This document shows positions 56,734 to 64,000 of a stretch of 64,000 nt of DNA, piece by piece; positions within the stretch are counted from its first letter, which is position 1, and each line of letters starts with the position of its first letter. The DNA comes from Bdellovibrionales bacterium (GTDB lineage Bacteria > Bdellovibrionota > UBA1018), in contig CANCQK010000010.1 of assembly GCA_947380295.1 (NCBI GenBank), positions 1-64,000 on the forward strand, written 5' to 3'. Both the position numbers and the translations under genes were made by a program. Under the pieces are notes generated by a model. That model searched no databases. It was not told the DNA's origin and saw only the letters and a list, made by a program, of their open reading frames with translations.

Positions 56734-59696
56734 AGATCTCTGAAGAGCGAGAGTAAATCCTCTCTTGAAAGAGAGTTGGCACCGAGGGTGCCTTCAAGGA
56801 CTTGGGTTGCAAGCTGGCTCTTAGACTTTTGCAGTTCAAGGATTTTCTCTTCGATTGTGTTTTGAGCGATCAGCCGATGCACGAGAACAGGATTGGTTTG
56901 GCCGATTCGATGGGCGCGGTCTGTGGCTTGTTCTTCTACTGATGGGTTCCACCAAGGATCCATAATAAATACGTGATCCGCCGCAGTCAGCGTGAGTCCC
57001 ATACCACCCGCTTTCAGTGAAATGAGCATGACAGTAGGACCGTTCGGATCTTGAAATTCTGAAATGATTTTTTCACGATTTTGAGTAGATCCATCAAGTC
57101 GAATCCAAGAAATAGATTTCTTCTTAAATCCCTTTTCAATCAGATCGAGGTAGGACGTCCATTGTGAAAAGACCAGTGATCGGTGCCCCAGATTGATGGA
57201 TGTTTCCAAAGTCTCAAGGAGTAAGTCCAGCTTTGAAGACGACGGCAGTGAGGCTGCTTGGCCCGGAATCAGAGCGGGATGACAGCACGCCTGTCGTAAT
57301 CGCAAGAGTAATTCGAGAGCTGCAATGACGGACCCTCCTTGTTCGAGCTTTTTGATGACCTCCTGTCGTGTGGAGGCAAGAAGAGCCGAGTAAAGCTCAC
57401 GCTCCTCAGTGCTCAGTTCACAATACAAGATTGTTTGGGTCTTAGGTGGGAGTTCAGGAGCGACATCCCGTTTGAGTCGTCTCAAGATAAAGGGTTTAAT
57501 TTTTTTCTGGAGCTCTTGCCCGGCTGATCTTTGGCCATTAGAAATGGCTTGGGAGAAGTTTTCTCTAAAATCCTCAAGGGAACCTAAAAGGCCTGGATTG
57601 AGAAAGTGGAATTGACTCCAAAGGTCCTCTAAGCGGTTCTCAATCGGAGTGCCACTCAGTGCGATTCTGAAATCAGCTTGAAGCAGGTGAGCAGCACGAG
57701 CAGTTTGGCTTTCTGGGTTTTTAATCAATTGGGCTTCGTCCAAAATGATGGTGTCCCATTTTTCTTGCGTCAAAAGGTCTCGATCCATGCGGAGTAATGC
57801 ATAACTACTCAGGATGATGTTCTTCTGTCGGTCGAGCTTGCGAGCGCCTCCGTGATAGACGCAAACAGAAAGAGACGGTCGAAACTGCCGGATCTGAGAC
57901 TCCCAACTTGGAATGACACTGGTGGGAGCGATGATCAGTGTTTTTCCGCGTATCGCGCATAAAGCTTGGAGTGTTTTTCCTAAACCCATATCGTCCGCGA
58001 GCATCGCACCCAATTGCAAATCACGAAGGTAGCTCAACCAACTGACCCCTTGCTTTTGGTAGGGTCGGAGCGAACCTGCAAGATCGCTGGGGAGCGTCGA
58101 CTCTGGAATTTTTTCAATCGATCTCAGTCTATCCCTGAGTTCTGCAAGTGAGGGTGGCGGCGTCAGTCCGAGATCCTCGAACGTCTGAGCGAGTTCAGGT
58201 TGTAGGTATTTTGGGAGTTTTTTGTTTAATTCTTTGAATCGGAGGAGAGATTCGATTTTTTCGCCGAATCGAGAAAGCCAATCCAGTGGAAGAGGAGCCC
58301 ACCCGCCACCCAGAATGGGTAGGTAGTGCTGATTTTCCCGCCAGGCTCGAAACACCGATTGGGCGTCTACCCGAACGGCACCCCCGGTGGAGGCAGCTGA
58401 ACCTGATTTGAAATAAAAATCAAATCGATCCTCGTCTCCTTCTAAGACTCCGATGAGTGACTCTCGAATCGAGAAAGCCTCAATCCCGTCGCCAGACGTT
58501 GCCCAGTTTCCTGCGGTTTTCACGCGCGAAACAAAACCTAGGGCATCCTCTCTCTCGAGTTTTGTAGGTTGCCCCACTCGAAGTTGGAGTTCGGTCTGGA
58601 GCTTCCGTCGTAATGCATCTTCGCCAGCGAGGTCGGGCAGAATAATGGGCGGTACTCCGCTTTTCGGAGTGATGCTTTCGTATTCGATTCTCGGGGTCAC
58701 TACCAAAATCTGTTCAGCTCCCAAACGATTCATTTCAAGGCGAATCTTGGGTGGCACTTTCACCACTTGAGGGAGTCGCTGGGATTTGACTTCGACTGTT
58801 AATTTTTTTTGAAGTGAAGGGAGGAGTTGGGTGAATAGCGTTGCAAAATCCTGTTGTCCAAAAAATTTCCCGTCGCCCTGAAGTACTGTCCGTTCTTCAA
58901 GAGTCAGGCTCGGGATTTTGACTGCGCGAAGTGTATTTCCCTGGAGAACCGCTCCATTTTTAAACTTCCTTTGGACCGTAAGGTCATTCACTGCGCGAAG
59001 TCTAAATCCTTTTCCCTCTTCAATCACTTCGGCTTTGAGTGAGATGGGCTGTGCTGATACTTGAATTGGCTGCCCGTCTAGAAAAATAGAGGTGCATTGC
59101 GAAAGTCCTGAGATGAGTCGTGCAAGAGTGTCGGGGTCTAGGGTTCCGAGTTGATTCACTGCCCGTTGACCGATGATTCCATCAATTGCAAAATCGTCTT
59201 GAGTTACGGTTGGAAGCGGTGCCTGGATTCTTCCGGACCGGATGCCACCCACCCATCCCACGAGTGAGTCCTTAAGTGTTTCCCTGTGTTCTGGGCTCGA
59301 AACGATCCAGCGTTCAAAGATCAGAGTCGAGTCTTGCTCTTTAAAACAATATTGGACGTGGGTGGGCTTGGGAGATTCAGCTCCGGAGAGGGAGGGAGAA
59401 GACTCGCTGCGGGCAAGTTTTCCGCTCTTTAAAGCGATAATCGAGGCAACGACGTGAGCGCAGACGTCATTACGGTCGTTACAGTCACAGTACCAGTCTT
59501 CGTCCTCAGGCCAGAGAGTCACCTTGCGACTCACTGGATGATCTGGAGTGCGGACTCGAAGAGTGATCTCGGCGTCGGATCGTGAGTCTTCAAAAATCGA
59601 ATCCGTCCGAGCAATAGCCACCCCTTTCGACCAAATTCCGGGGAGACAGGTTTCTTGGATGATTTCGAAGAGTTCTTGGAACTGAGGCAATTCCAT
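56730..59696 (-). CDS. SWIM-domain SNF2-family DNA translocase
   Basis: 988 residues. The SWIM zinc motif CDC-x6-CAH (C70, C72, C79, H81) is followed by a long middle (about 90-540). The SNF2 motor comes next: ADDMGLGKTLQ (near 570), ILDEAQLIKN (near 653), and in lobe 2 SLKAGGMGLTLTAADHVF with DRAHRIGQTNPVLVHRLIA. SNF2 enzymes use ATP to translocate on double-stranded DNA and remodel protein-DNA complexes; RapA/HepA is a bacterial relative. The gene ends 33 bases before the histone-fold gene. No Shine-Dalgarno is seen at the ATG. Confidence 0.94.
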   Translation of the reverse strand: MELPQFQELFEIIQETCLPGIWSKGVAIARTDSIFEDSRSDAEITLRVRTPDHPVSRKVTLWPEDEDWYCDCNDRNDVCAHVVASIIALKSGKLARSESSPSLSGAESPKPTHVQYCFKEQDSTLIFERWIVSSPEHRETLKDSLVGWVGGIRSGRIQAPLPTVTQDDFAIDGIIGQRAVNQLGTLDPDTLARLISGLSQCTSIFLDGQPIQVSAQPISLKAEVIEEGKGFRLRAVNDLTVQRKFKNGAVLQGNTLRAVKIPSLTLEERTVLQGDGKFFGQQDFATLFTQLLPSLQKKLTVEVKSQRLPQVVKVPPKIRLEMNRLGAEQILVVTPRIEYESITPKSGVPPIILPDLAGEDALRRKLQTELQLRVGQPTKLEREDALGFVSRVKTAGNWATSGDGIEAFSIRESLIGVLEGDEDRFDFYFKSGSAASTGGAVRVDAQSVFRAWRENQHYLPILGGGWAPLPLDWLSRFGEKIESLLRFKELNKKLPKYLQPELAQTFEDLGLTPPPSLAELRDRLRSIEKIPESTLPSDLAGSLRPYQKQGVSWLSYLRDLQLGAMLADDMGLGKTLQALCAIRGKTLIIAPTSVIPSWESQIRQFRPSLSVCVYHGGARKLDRQKNIILSSYALLRMDRDLLTQEKWDTIILDEAQLIKNPESQTARAAHLLQADFRIALSGTPIENRLEDLWSQFHFLNPGLLGSLEDFRENFSQAISNGQRSAGQELQKKIKPFILRRLKRDVAPELPPKTQTILYCELSTEERELYSALLASTRQEVIKKLEQGGSVIAALELLLRLRQACCHPALIPGQAASLPSSSKLDLLLETLETSINLGHRSLVFSQWTSYLDLIEKGFKKKSISWIRLDGSTQNREKIISEFQDPNGPTVMLISLKAGGMGLTLTAADHVFIMDPWWNPSVEEQATDRAHRIGQTNPVLVHRLIAQNTIEEKILELQKSKSQLATQVLEGTLGANSLSREDLLSLFRDL

Positions 59697-59749
59697 AGAT
59701 TTGTTAACTTAACATAAATTACTGTGGTTTTGAGCTGGGATTTCCTTTT

Positions 59750-59780
59750 TTGATGCAATTTTAGTTAAATTTTCTATAAC
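59750..59780 (+). promoter_or_regulatory. possible promoter of the acyl-CoA dehydrogenase gene
   Basis: TTGATG (59750-59755) and TATAAC (59775-59780) are 19 bases apart in the AT-rich divergent gap. The -10 hexamer lies 6 bases before the ATG, again suggesting a very short leader. The spacing is long, so this is tentative. Confidence 0.3.
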
Positions 59781-59786
59781 TACCAG

Positions 59787-61592
59787 ATGAACTTTTACTC
59801 TGATTCCAGTGAGTGGCGCTATTTATTTAGAAACGCAATTGATTGGGACACGATCATCCCTCTTTATCATCCGACTTTTCCGACTTCAGAGGGTTTTAAC
59901 AATAAAAGTGAACTCATTGATTTCTACGAAGAACTGCTGATGACCACTGGCAAGTGGACGGCTGAAGTGGTTGCATCGCGTGCCCGTGAGCTTGACGAAG
60001 TGGGCGGCGGTAAGCTCGTGGATGGCAGGGTTGAATTGTCTGACGTTTTGAAGAAGACCTATCAAGAAGCTAAGGATATGGATCTCTTCGGTATTACCAT
60101 CGACCCCAAGTACGGCGGAATGGGTGCCCCTCAGATTTTGTCTCTTCTCGGTTTTGAGCAGGCGAGTCGGGCCTGTGTTTCTACGGCGACTCAACTCGGA
60201 TTTTTTACCGTGATTGCTGAGATGATTCATCGATTTTGCAGCGAAGAGCTAGCTAGCGAGTATATTCCCCAGATTCAAAAGGGTGAGATCAGCGGAAGCA
60301 TGTGCCTCACTGAGCCTGATGCAGGTTCAGATGTGGGCTCTCTGAGAACGTCAGCGACTCCTCAAATCGACGGTACTTATTTATTGAACGGCTCCAAGTG
60401 TTTTATCACGAATGGAGGCGGAGGTTTAGGCTTTGTCCTTGCGAGGGTAAAAGGAGCACCCGCTGGGCTCGACGGAATTTCAATGTTCCTGGCAGAAGAG
60501 TGGATGAAGGACCCTCAGACGGGCGAGAAAAAGCATAATTATCGGATCGGCAAGATCGAAGAAAAAATGGGCATGCATGGTTCCGTGACCTGTGAAGTGG
60601 TCTATGAAGACACTGTAGCTCGCTTGGTGGGAAAGGAGAATGAAGGCTTTAAGCTCATGCTCCATCTCATGAATGAGGCACGAATTTCGGTGGGCCTTCA
60701 GGGACTAGCCGGGATTGAGGCCGCTCTTGATTTAGTGAAAGACTATGCCCTCAATCGTAAGCAGTTCGGAAAGTCGCTTCTGGATCTTCCCCTTTTTAAG
60801 CGAAATTTTGATGATTGGGAGACTGAGCGCGACGCATTACGCGCAATGCTGGTCGATACGGTTTCTTACTTCGATATTTTTCAACGACTCGATCTTAAAA
60901 AACGCCACACTGGAGATTTAAGCGAGCACGAAACTCAGCTTCTCGCTCAGGCTGTTGCGGTCTGTCGTGATCGAACTCCATTGGTGAAGTACTACGGCTC
61001 CGAAGCGAATACTTTGATTACCCAGCGGGCGATTCAGGCTTTTGGTGGGTACGGTTTCATGAAGGAATATGATGTCGAGCGCCTCCACCGAGATAGCTTT
61101 GGTGCCTTGGTGTACGAGGGAACTTCTCAAATCCAGGCTCTGATGGCGATGAAAGATTTCATGAAGTCGGTGATGAAAAAACCAGGCCGATTTGTTCAAA
61201 GCCTGCTCGCTGAAATTCCTGCTCGACCCATGAGGGGCGAGTCAGAGTACAAGAAGGCAGTTCGCAACGTGAGCTTTGAGTTTAGGAAGGGCGTGGCGGG
61301 ATTGCTCGTCAGATGCTTTAAGCCTGAGTTGAAACTGACTGAAAAAGGGCTCAAAGAAACTCTGACGCAGCTGAATCAGCTTTTCAAAAAAGATTATTGG
61401 CAAGATCAGAGTCATTTGGATCGTTTGATGACTCACGCCGAGACTTTATGCCAAGCTATGTCTTATCTAGAAACCCTCAAAGTGCTGGCAAACCACGCCA
61501 GCAAAGACGAAGCGCGTGGAGCGTTATTTTATCGCTACCTTAAGCTCGTCACCCCTCGATTTGCCGCAATCTACGCGGATTGGAAAATTTAA
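59787..61592 (+). CDS. acyl-CoA dehydrogenase, long form
   Basis: 601 residues of the AidB/fadE-like long acyl-CoA dehydrogenases. It has an N-terminal extension (about 1-45), FAD-binding SMCLTEPDAGSDVGSLRTSA, and the C-terminal region with the catalytic base in LVYEGTSQIQAL (near 443). A further ~130-residue helical domain follows, larger than the short-chain enzymes. It oxidises acyl-CoA in the cytoplasm; the chain length is not known. The amino-acid permease gene follows 17 bases later. Confidence 0.93.
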   Translation: MNFYSDSSEWRYLFRNAIDWDTIIPLYHPTFPTSEGFNNKSELIDFYEELLMTTGKWTAEVVASRARELDEVGGGKLVDGRVELSDVLKKTYQEAKDMDLFGITIDPKYGGMGAPQILSLLGFEQASRACVSTATQLGFFTVIAEMIHRFCSEELASEYIPQIQKGEISGSMCLTEPDAGSDVGSLRTSATPQIDGTYLLNGSKCFITNGGGGLGFVLARVKGAPAGLDGISMFLAEEWMKDPQTGEKKHNYRIGKIEEKMGMHGSVTCEVVYEDTVARLVGKENEGFKLMLHLMNEARISVGLQGLAGIEAALDLVKDYALNRKQFGKSLLDLPLFKRNFDDWETERDALRAMLVDTVSYFDIFQRLDLKKRHTGDLSEHETQLLAQAVAVCRDRTPLVKYYGSEANTLITQRAIQAFGGYGFMKEYDVERLHRDSFGALVYEGTSQIQALMAMKDFMKSVMKKPGRFVQSLLAEIPARPMRGESEYKKAVRNVSFEFRKGVAGLLVRCFKPELKLTEKGLKETLTQLNQLFKKDYWQDQSHLDRLMTHAETLCQAMSYLETLKVLANHASKDEARGALFYRYLKLVTPRFAAIYADWKI

Positions 61593-61609
61593 TCTGAAAG
61601 TGAGTTTTT

Positions 61610-63001
61610 GTGCAGTTTTTTAAAAGGAAGCAGTTGTCTGAAGTTCGTGATGGTGCGGGTAAGTCTGGCTTAGTGAAAAGCCTGGGCGCAGTTGATTTAA
61701 TCTTTCTCGGTCTTGGGGGAATTATCGGAACCGGGATCTTTGTTTTGACTGGTTTGGCTGCCGCTCAATATGCGGGACCAGCAATCACTTTATCTTTTCT
61801 TTTGGGCGGGGTTGCCTGTGTTTTTACTGCCCTCGCTTTTGCTGAGTTAGCATCGATGCTCCCCGTTTCAGGGAGTGCTTATAGTTACGCTCAGGTCACT
61901 GTGGGCGAAGGGATTTCGATGCTGGTAGGGTGGACCATTGTCATGGTTTTTTCCTTCGGTTCAGCAACCGTCGCCTCAGGTTGGTCCGGTTATGTGATCG
62001 GGATTTTAGAGAGCGCTGGAGTTTTCCTTCCGACGGCTTTAACCAAGATTCCTGCTGAAGGCGGTTGGATTAATCTCCCGGCAGTATTTATCGTGATGCT
62101 TCTGACTTCCATCGTTTTGCGAGGTACAGAAGGCGCAACTCGATTTAACGGTATCCTCGTTGTAGTTAAGTTGTTGGCAATTGGCTTGTTTATCTTTTTG
62201 GCAGTGCCGCATGTCGATGCAAACAATTGGGTGACTTTTGCGCCCAAAGGATTCGACGGAATCGCTGCCGGTGCTGCTGTGATTTTTATGGCCTATACTG
62301 GATTTGATGCGGTCGCTACGGCAGCAGAGGAATGTAAAAATCCTAATCGAGATCTCCCGATCGGGATCATTGGTTCTCTTGTCGGATCTGCGATTCTTTA
62401 CGTGATCGTAGCAGGTTTATTGACCGCGATTGCGCCTTATTCGCAATTAAATAATCCGCAACCGATGGCTTTTGCTTTGCGACTGAATGGAATTTCGGTG
62501 GGAGCTACTCTCGTGGCGACTGGAGCCATTGCTGGGATGACGACGGTGATCTTGACTCAGATTTTCGCTCAAGCGCGTATTTTGATGATGATGGCACGCG
62601 ACGGTTTGATCCCTGGAGCTTTTGCTTCGGTTCATCCTCGGTTTGCTACGCCTTACGTGGGAATTCTGGTGAGCGGATTTTTTGTGATCCTGATTGCTGG
62701 TTTTTTGCCCGTCTCAACCCTCGGGCAAATTAGTAGCATGGCCACTCTGATGGTTTTCGCTTTCGTCTCTCTGGCTGTGATGATTCTGCGGTACACTCGT
62801 CCCAACGAACGTAGACCGTTCAGATGTCCTGCAGTCTACCTCGTAGCGAGCTTATCCTGCGGTCTTTGCTTGTTCTTGTTCTCTCAGCTGTTCTGGGTGA
62901 ACTGGAAGCCCTACCTGCTTGCAACCCTCGTTGGCCTGATTACCTACCTGGGGTACGGTTATTGGCACTCGAAGGCTCGGGTGACCGGCTCGGCAAGCTA
63001 A
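61610..63001 (+). CDS. APC-family amino acid permease
   Basis: 463 residues from a GTG, twelve predicted membrane spans. The signature GGIIGTGIFVLTGLAAAQYAG is that of cationic amino-acid transporters (YfnA/CAT type). It carries amino acids across the inner membrane; the substrate is not determined. It is probably co-transcribed with the acyl-CoA dehydrogenase. A REP-like element begins 42 bases after its stop. Confidence 0.92.
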   Translation: MQFFKRKQLSEVRDGAGKSGLVKSLGAVDLIFLGLGGIIGTGIFVLTGLAAAQYAGPAITLSFLLGGVACVFTALAFAELASMLPVSGSAYSYAQVTVGEGISMLVGWTIVMVFSFGSATVASGWSGYVIGILESAGVFLPTALTKIPAEGGWINLPAVFIVMLLTSIVLRGTEGATRFNGILVVVKLLAIGLFIFLAVPHVDANNWVTFAPKGFDGIAAGAAVIFMAYTGFDAVATAAEECKNPNRDLPIGIIGSLVGSAILYVIVAGLLTAIAPYSQLNNPQPMAFALRLNGISVGATLVATGAIAGMTTVILTQIFAQARILMMMARDGLIPGAFASVHPRFATPYVGILVSGFFVILIAGFLPVSTLGQISSMATLMVFAFVSLAVMILRYTRPNERRPFRCPAVYLVASLSCGLCLFLFSQLFWVNWKPYLLATLVGLITYLGYGYWHSKARVTGSAS

Positions 63002-63043
63002 TTTTTTCGACGGCCCGATTCATCGTTTTAAAGGCGAGGAAGA

Positions 63044-63081
63044 GGGCCAAATTGAGCTCCGTCCCCCCATGAAATCACCTT
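63044..63081 (-). repeat. REP-like element, copy 2 (inverted)
   Basis: Near-perfect inverse of the element at 39276-39310 with two small insertions (an extra TG and one extra G). It lies between the permease and the DUF4143 gene, and its edge overlaps the stop codon of that gene. Confidence 0.75.
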
Positions 63082-64000
63082 AAATCCTATCCAAAGCCCC
63101 CGAAATCCCGCGCCACGGTAAAATATCCGCCTGGGTCCGAGGCTGGCGATCCTCACCTCCATAAATCAAACATGGCCTCTCGGCTTCGACGCCTGCAAGA
63201 GTTGTCCAGGCACGGAGTGAATCTAACCAGTCCGTGGCAATCGTAGCACCCGATTTAATTTCGACCGCGAGAGCCCTCCCACCCAAATCAGCAACCAAAT
63301 CAACCTCAAGCCCTTTATGATCGCGCCAGAAGTAGAGATTGGGTGATTGGTGTCGATTGAGCTTTCGCTTCATAAACTCGGTAATTACCCATCCTTCAAA
63401 GATCGCTCCACGCATAGAATGGCTCTGCAGCTGCTCGGGTGTCTGAATACCCAGAAGCGAGCAGAGAAGTCCTGAATCATAAAAATAAAGTTTGGGTGAC
63501 TTGACCAGGCGCTTGGAAAAATTTTTGAAATAAGGCTGGAGCCGAAATACCAAAAAAGTTGCCTCTAGCAAGTTGATCCAATGACCTGCTGTGGCATGAG
63601 AAACTCCTGCATCATTTCCGAGGCTAGTCAGATTTAATATCTGACCGGACCTCCCTGCACATAGCTTCAGAAAACGTTGAAAAGTCCCCAAATCCTGAAC
63701 TTTTAAAATCTGCCGCACATCTCGTTCAGCATAAGTTTGGATATAGTCGCTGTACCAATCCATCGGCGGCGGAGCCCGATCGTAAATCGAAGGATAGGCC
63801 CCTTGAAATAACAAATTTTCGAGCCGATCCGGCAGACTACCTGCGCTTTCTAACTCACTGATTGACAGTGGCAAAAGAGTCAGCATAGCTGCACGCCCTG
63901 CGAGGGACTGCGAAACCGCGGAGAGAAGCGTGAGCTGCGCAGAACCCGTGAGAATGAAAAGTCCATTCTTTTTGCCTTCATCAACCCTGGTTTGAATGTA
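63080..64000 (-). CDS. AAA ATPase of the DUF4143 family, cut by the window edge
   Basis: The 306 codons in view are open to the window end; the first part lies beyond 64000. The visible N-terminal piece reads GLFILTGSAQLTLLSAVSQS then LAGRAAMLTLLPLSISE, the sensor and post-ATPase region of the family. The C-terminal nuclease-like motif is intact (GLEVDLVADLGGRALAVEIK). An internal ATG at 63886 is not the start. The P-loop cannot be seen. A REP-like element borders the 3' end, as at the 37575-39310 locus. Confidence 0.88.
   Translation of the reverse strand, partial: YIQTRVDEGKKNGLFILTGSAQLTLLSAVSQSLAGRAAMLTLLPLSISELESAGSLPDRLENLLFQGAYPSIYDRAPPPMDWYSDYIQTYAERDVRQILKVQDLGTFQRFLKLCAGRSGQILNLTSLGNDAGVSHATAGHWINLLEATFLVFRLQPYFKNFSKRLVKSPKLYFYDSGLLCSLLGIQTPEQLQSHSMRGAIFEGWVITEFMKRKLNRHQSPNLYFWRDHKGLEVDLVADLGGRALAVEIKSGATIATDWLDSLRAWTTLAGVEAERPCLIYGGEDRQPRTQADILPWRGISGALDRI

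Overview
The window looks like a chromosomal segment of a Gram-negative, LPS-bearing, flagellated bacterium, most likely a Bdellovibrionota/Oligoflexia-type lineage. The pointers are Kdo synthesis genes, a bifunctional class A PBP, an outer-membrane barrel, a FliL homologue, a bactofilin, a full ISC iron-sulfur operon, a deoxyhypusine-synthase-like protein, many cysteine-rich secreted proteins of no known family, and a gene for a histone-fold protein. Base composition is about half G+C by eye. The lineage is an inference; no rRNA gene is present to confirm it.

Layout. 1-13.95 kb is the conserved translation/transcription block: tRNA-Gly, tRNA-Thr, tuf, rpmG, tRNA-Trp, secE, nusG, rplK, rplA, rplJ, rplL, rpoB, rpoC, tRNA-Val, closed by a strong intrinsic terminator. 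14-20.6 kb carries mostly secreted proteins without recognisable function, plus an ArsC-family reductase and a nitroreductase. 20.6-29.9 kb holds a deoxyhypusine-synthase-like enzyme, a thioesterase, PBP1B, an outer-membrane barrel, FliL, alanine dehydrogenase, a PhnP-like hydrolase, and a bactofilin overlapping a membrane protein. 29.9-37.5 kb runs from a pseudo-receiver/coiled-coil protein through a metallophosphoesterase to kdsB-pyrG-kdsA-kdsC-psd, an envelope cluster in which CTP synthase sits between the enzymes that make Kdo and activate it with CTP.

37.5-41.5 kb is an accessory patch: a DUF4143-type ATPase, a BrnA antitoxin whose BrnT toxin partner is cut down to its first ~20 codons, REP-like repeats beside a truncated RAYT-type transposase, duplicated gene tails, and a lipoprotein gene. 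41.7-46.5 kb has acetyl-CoA synthetase, a nucleotidyltransferase-fold protein with a signal peptide, a Uma2 nuclease-like protein and a divergent paralogue of the lipoprotein. 46.6-54.4 kb is one tightly packed array: iscR-iscS-iscU-iscA-hscB-hscA-fdx followed without a gap by a peptide-binding protein and two MaoC-fold subunits. 54.4-64 kb has an acidic low-complexity protein, a second and a third (edge-truncated) DUF4143 ATPase, an acyl-CoA dehydrogenase and an amino-acid permease.

The most striking element is at 56.2-59.7 kb. A SWIM-SNF2 family ATPase is followed, in the same direction after 33 bases, by a gene encoding an N-terminal multi-cysteine zinc module joined to a C-terminal histone fold with a canonical R-x-T-x4-D motif. 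The histone-like gene also has its own near-consensus promoter, overlapping the SNF2 stop codon. A remodeller-type ATPase next to a zinc-finger histone is a candidate bacterial chromatin module.
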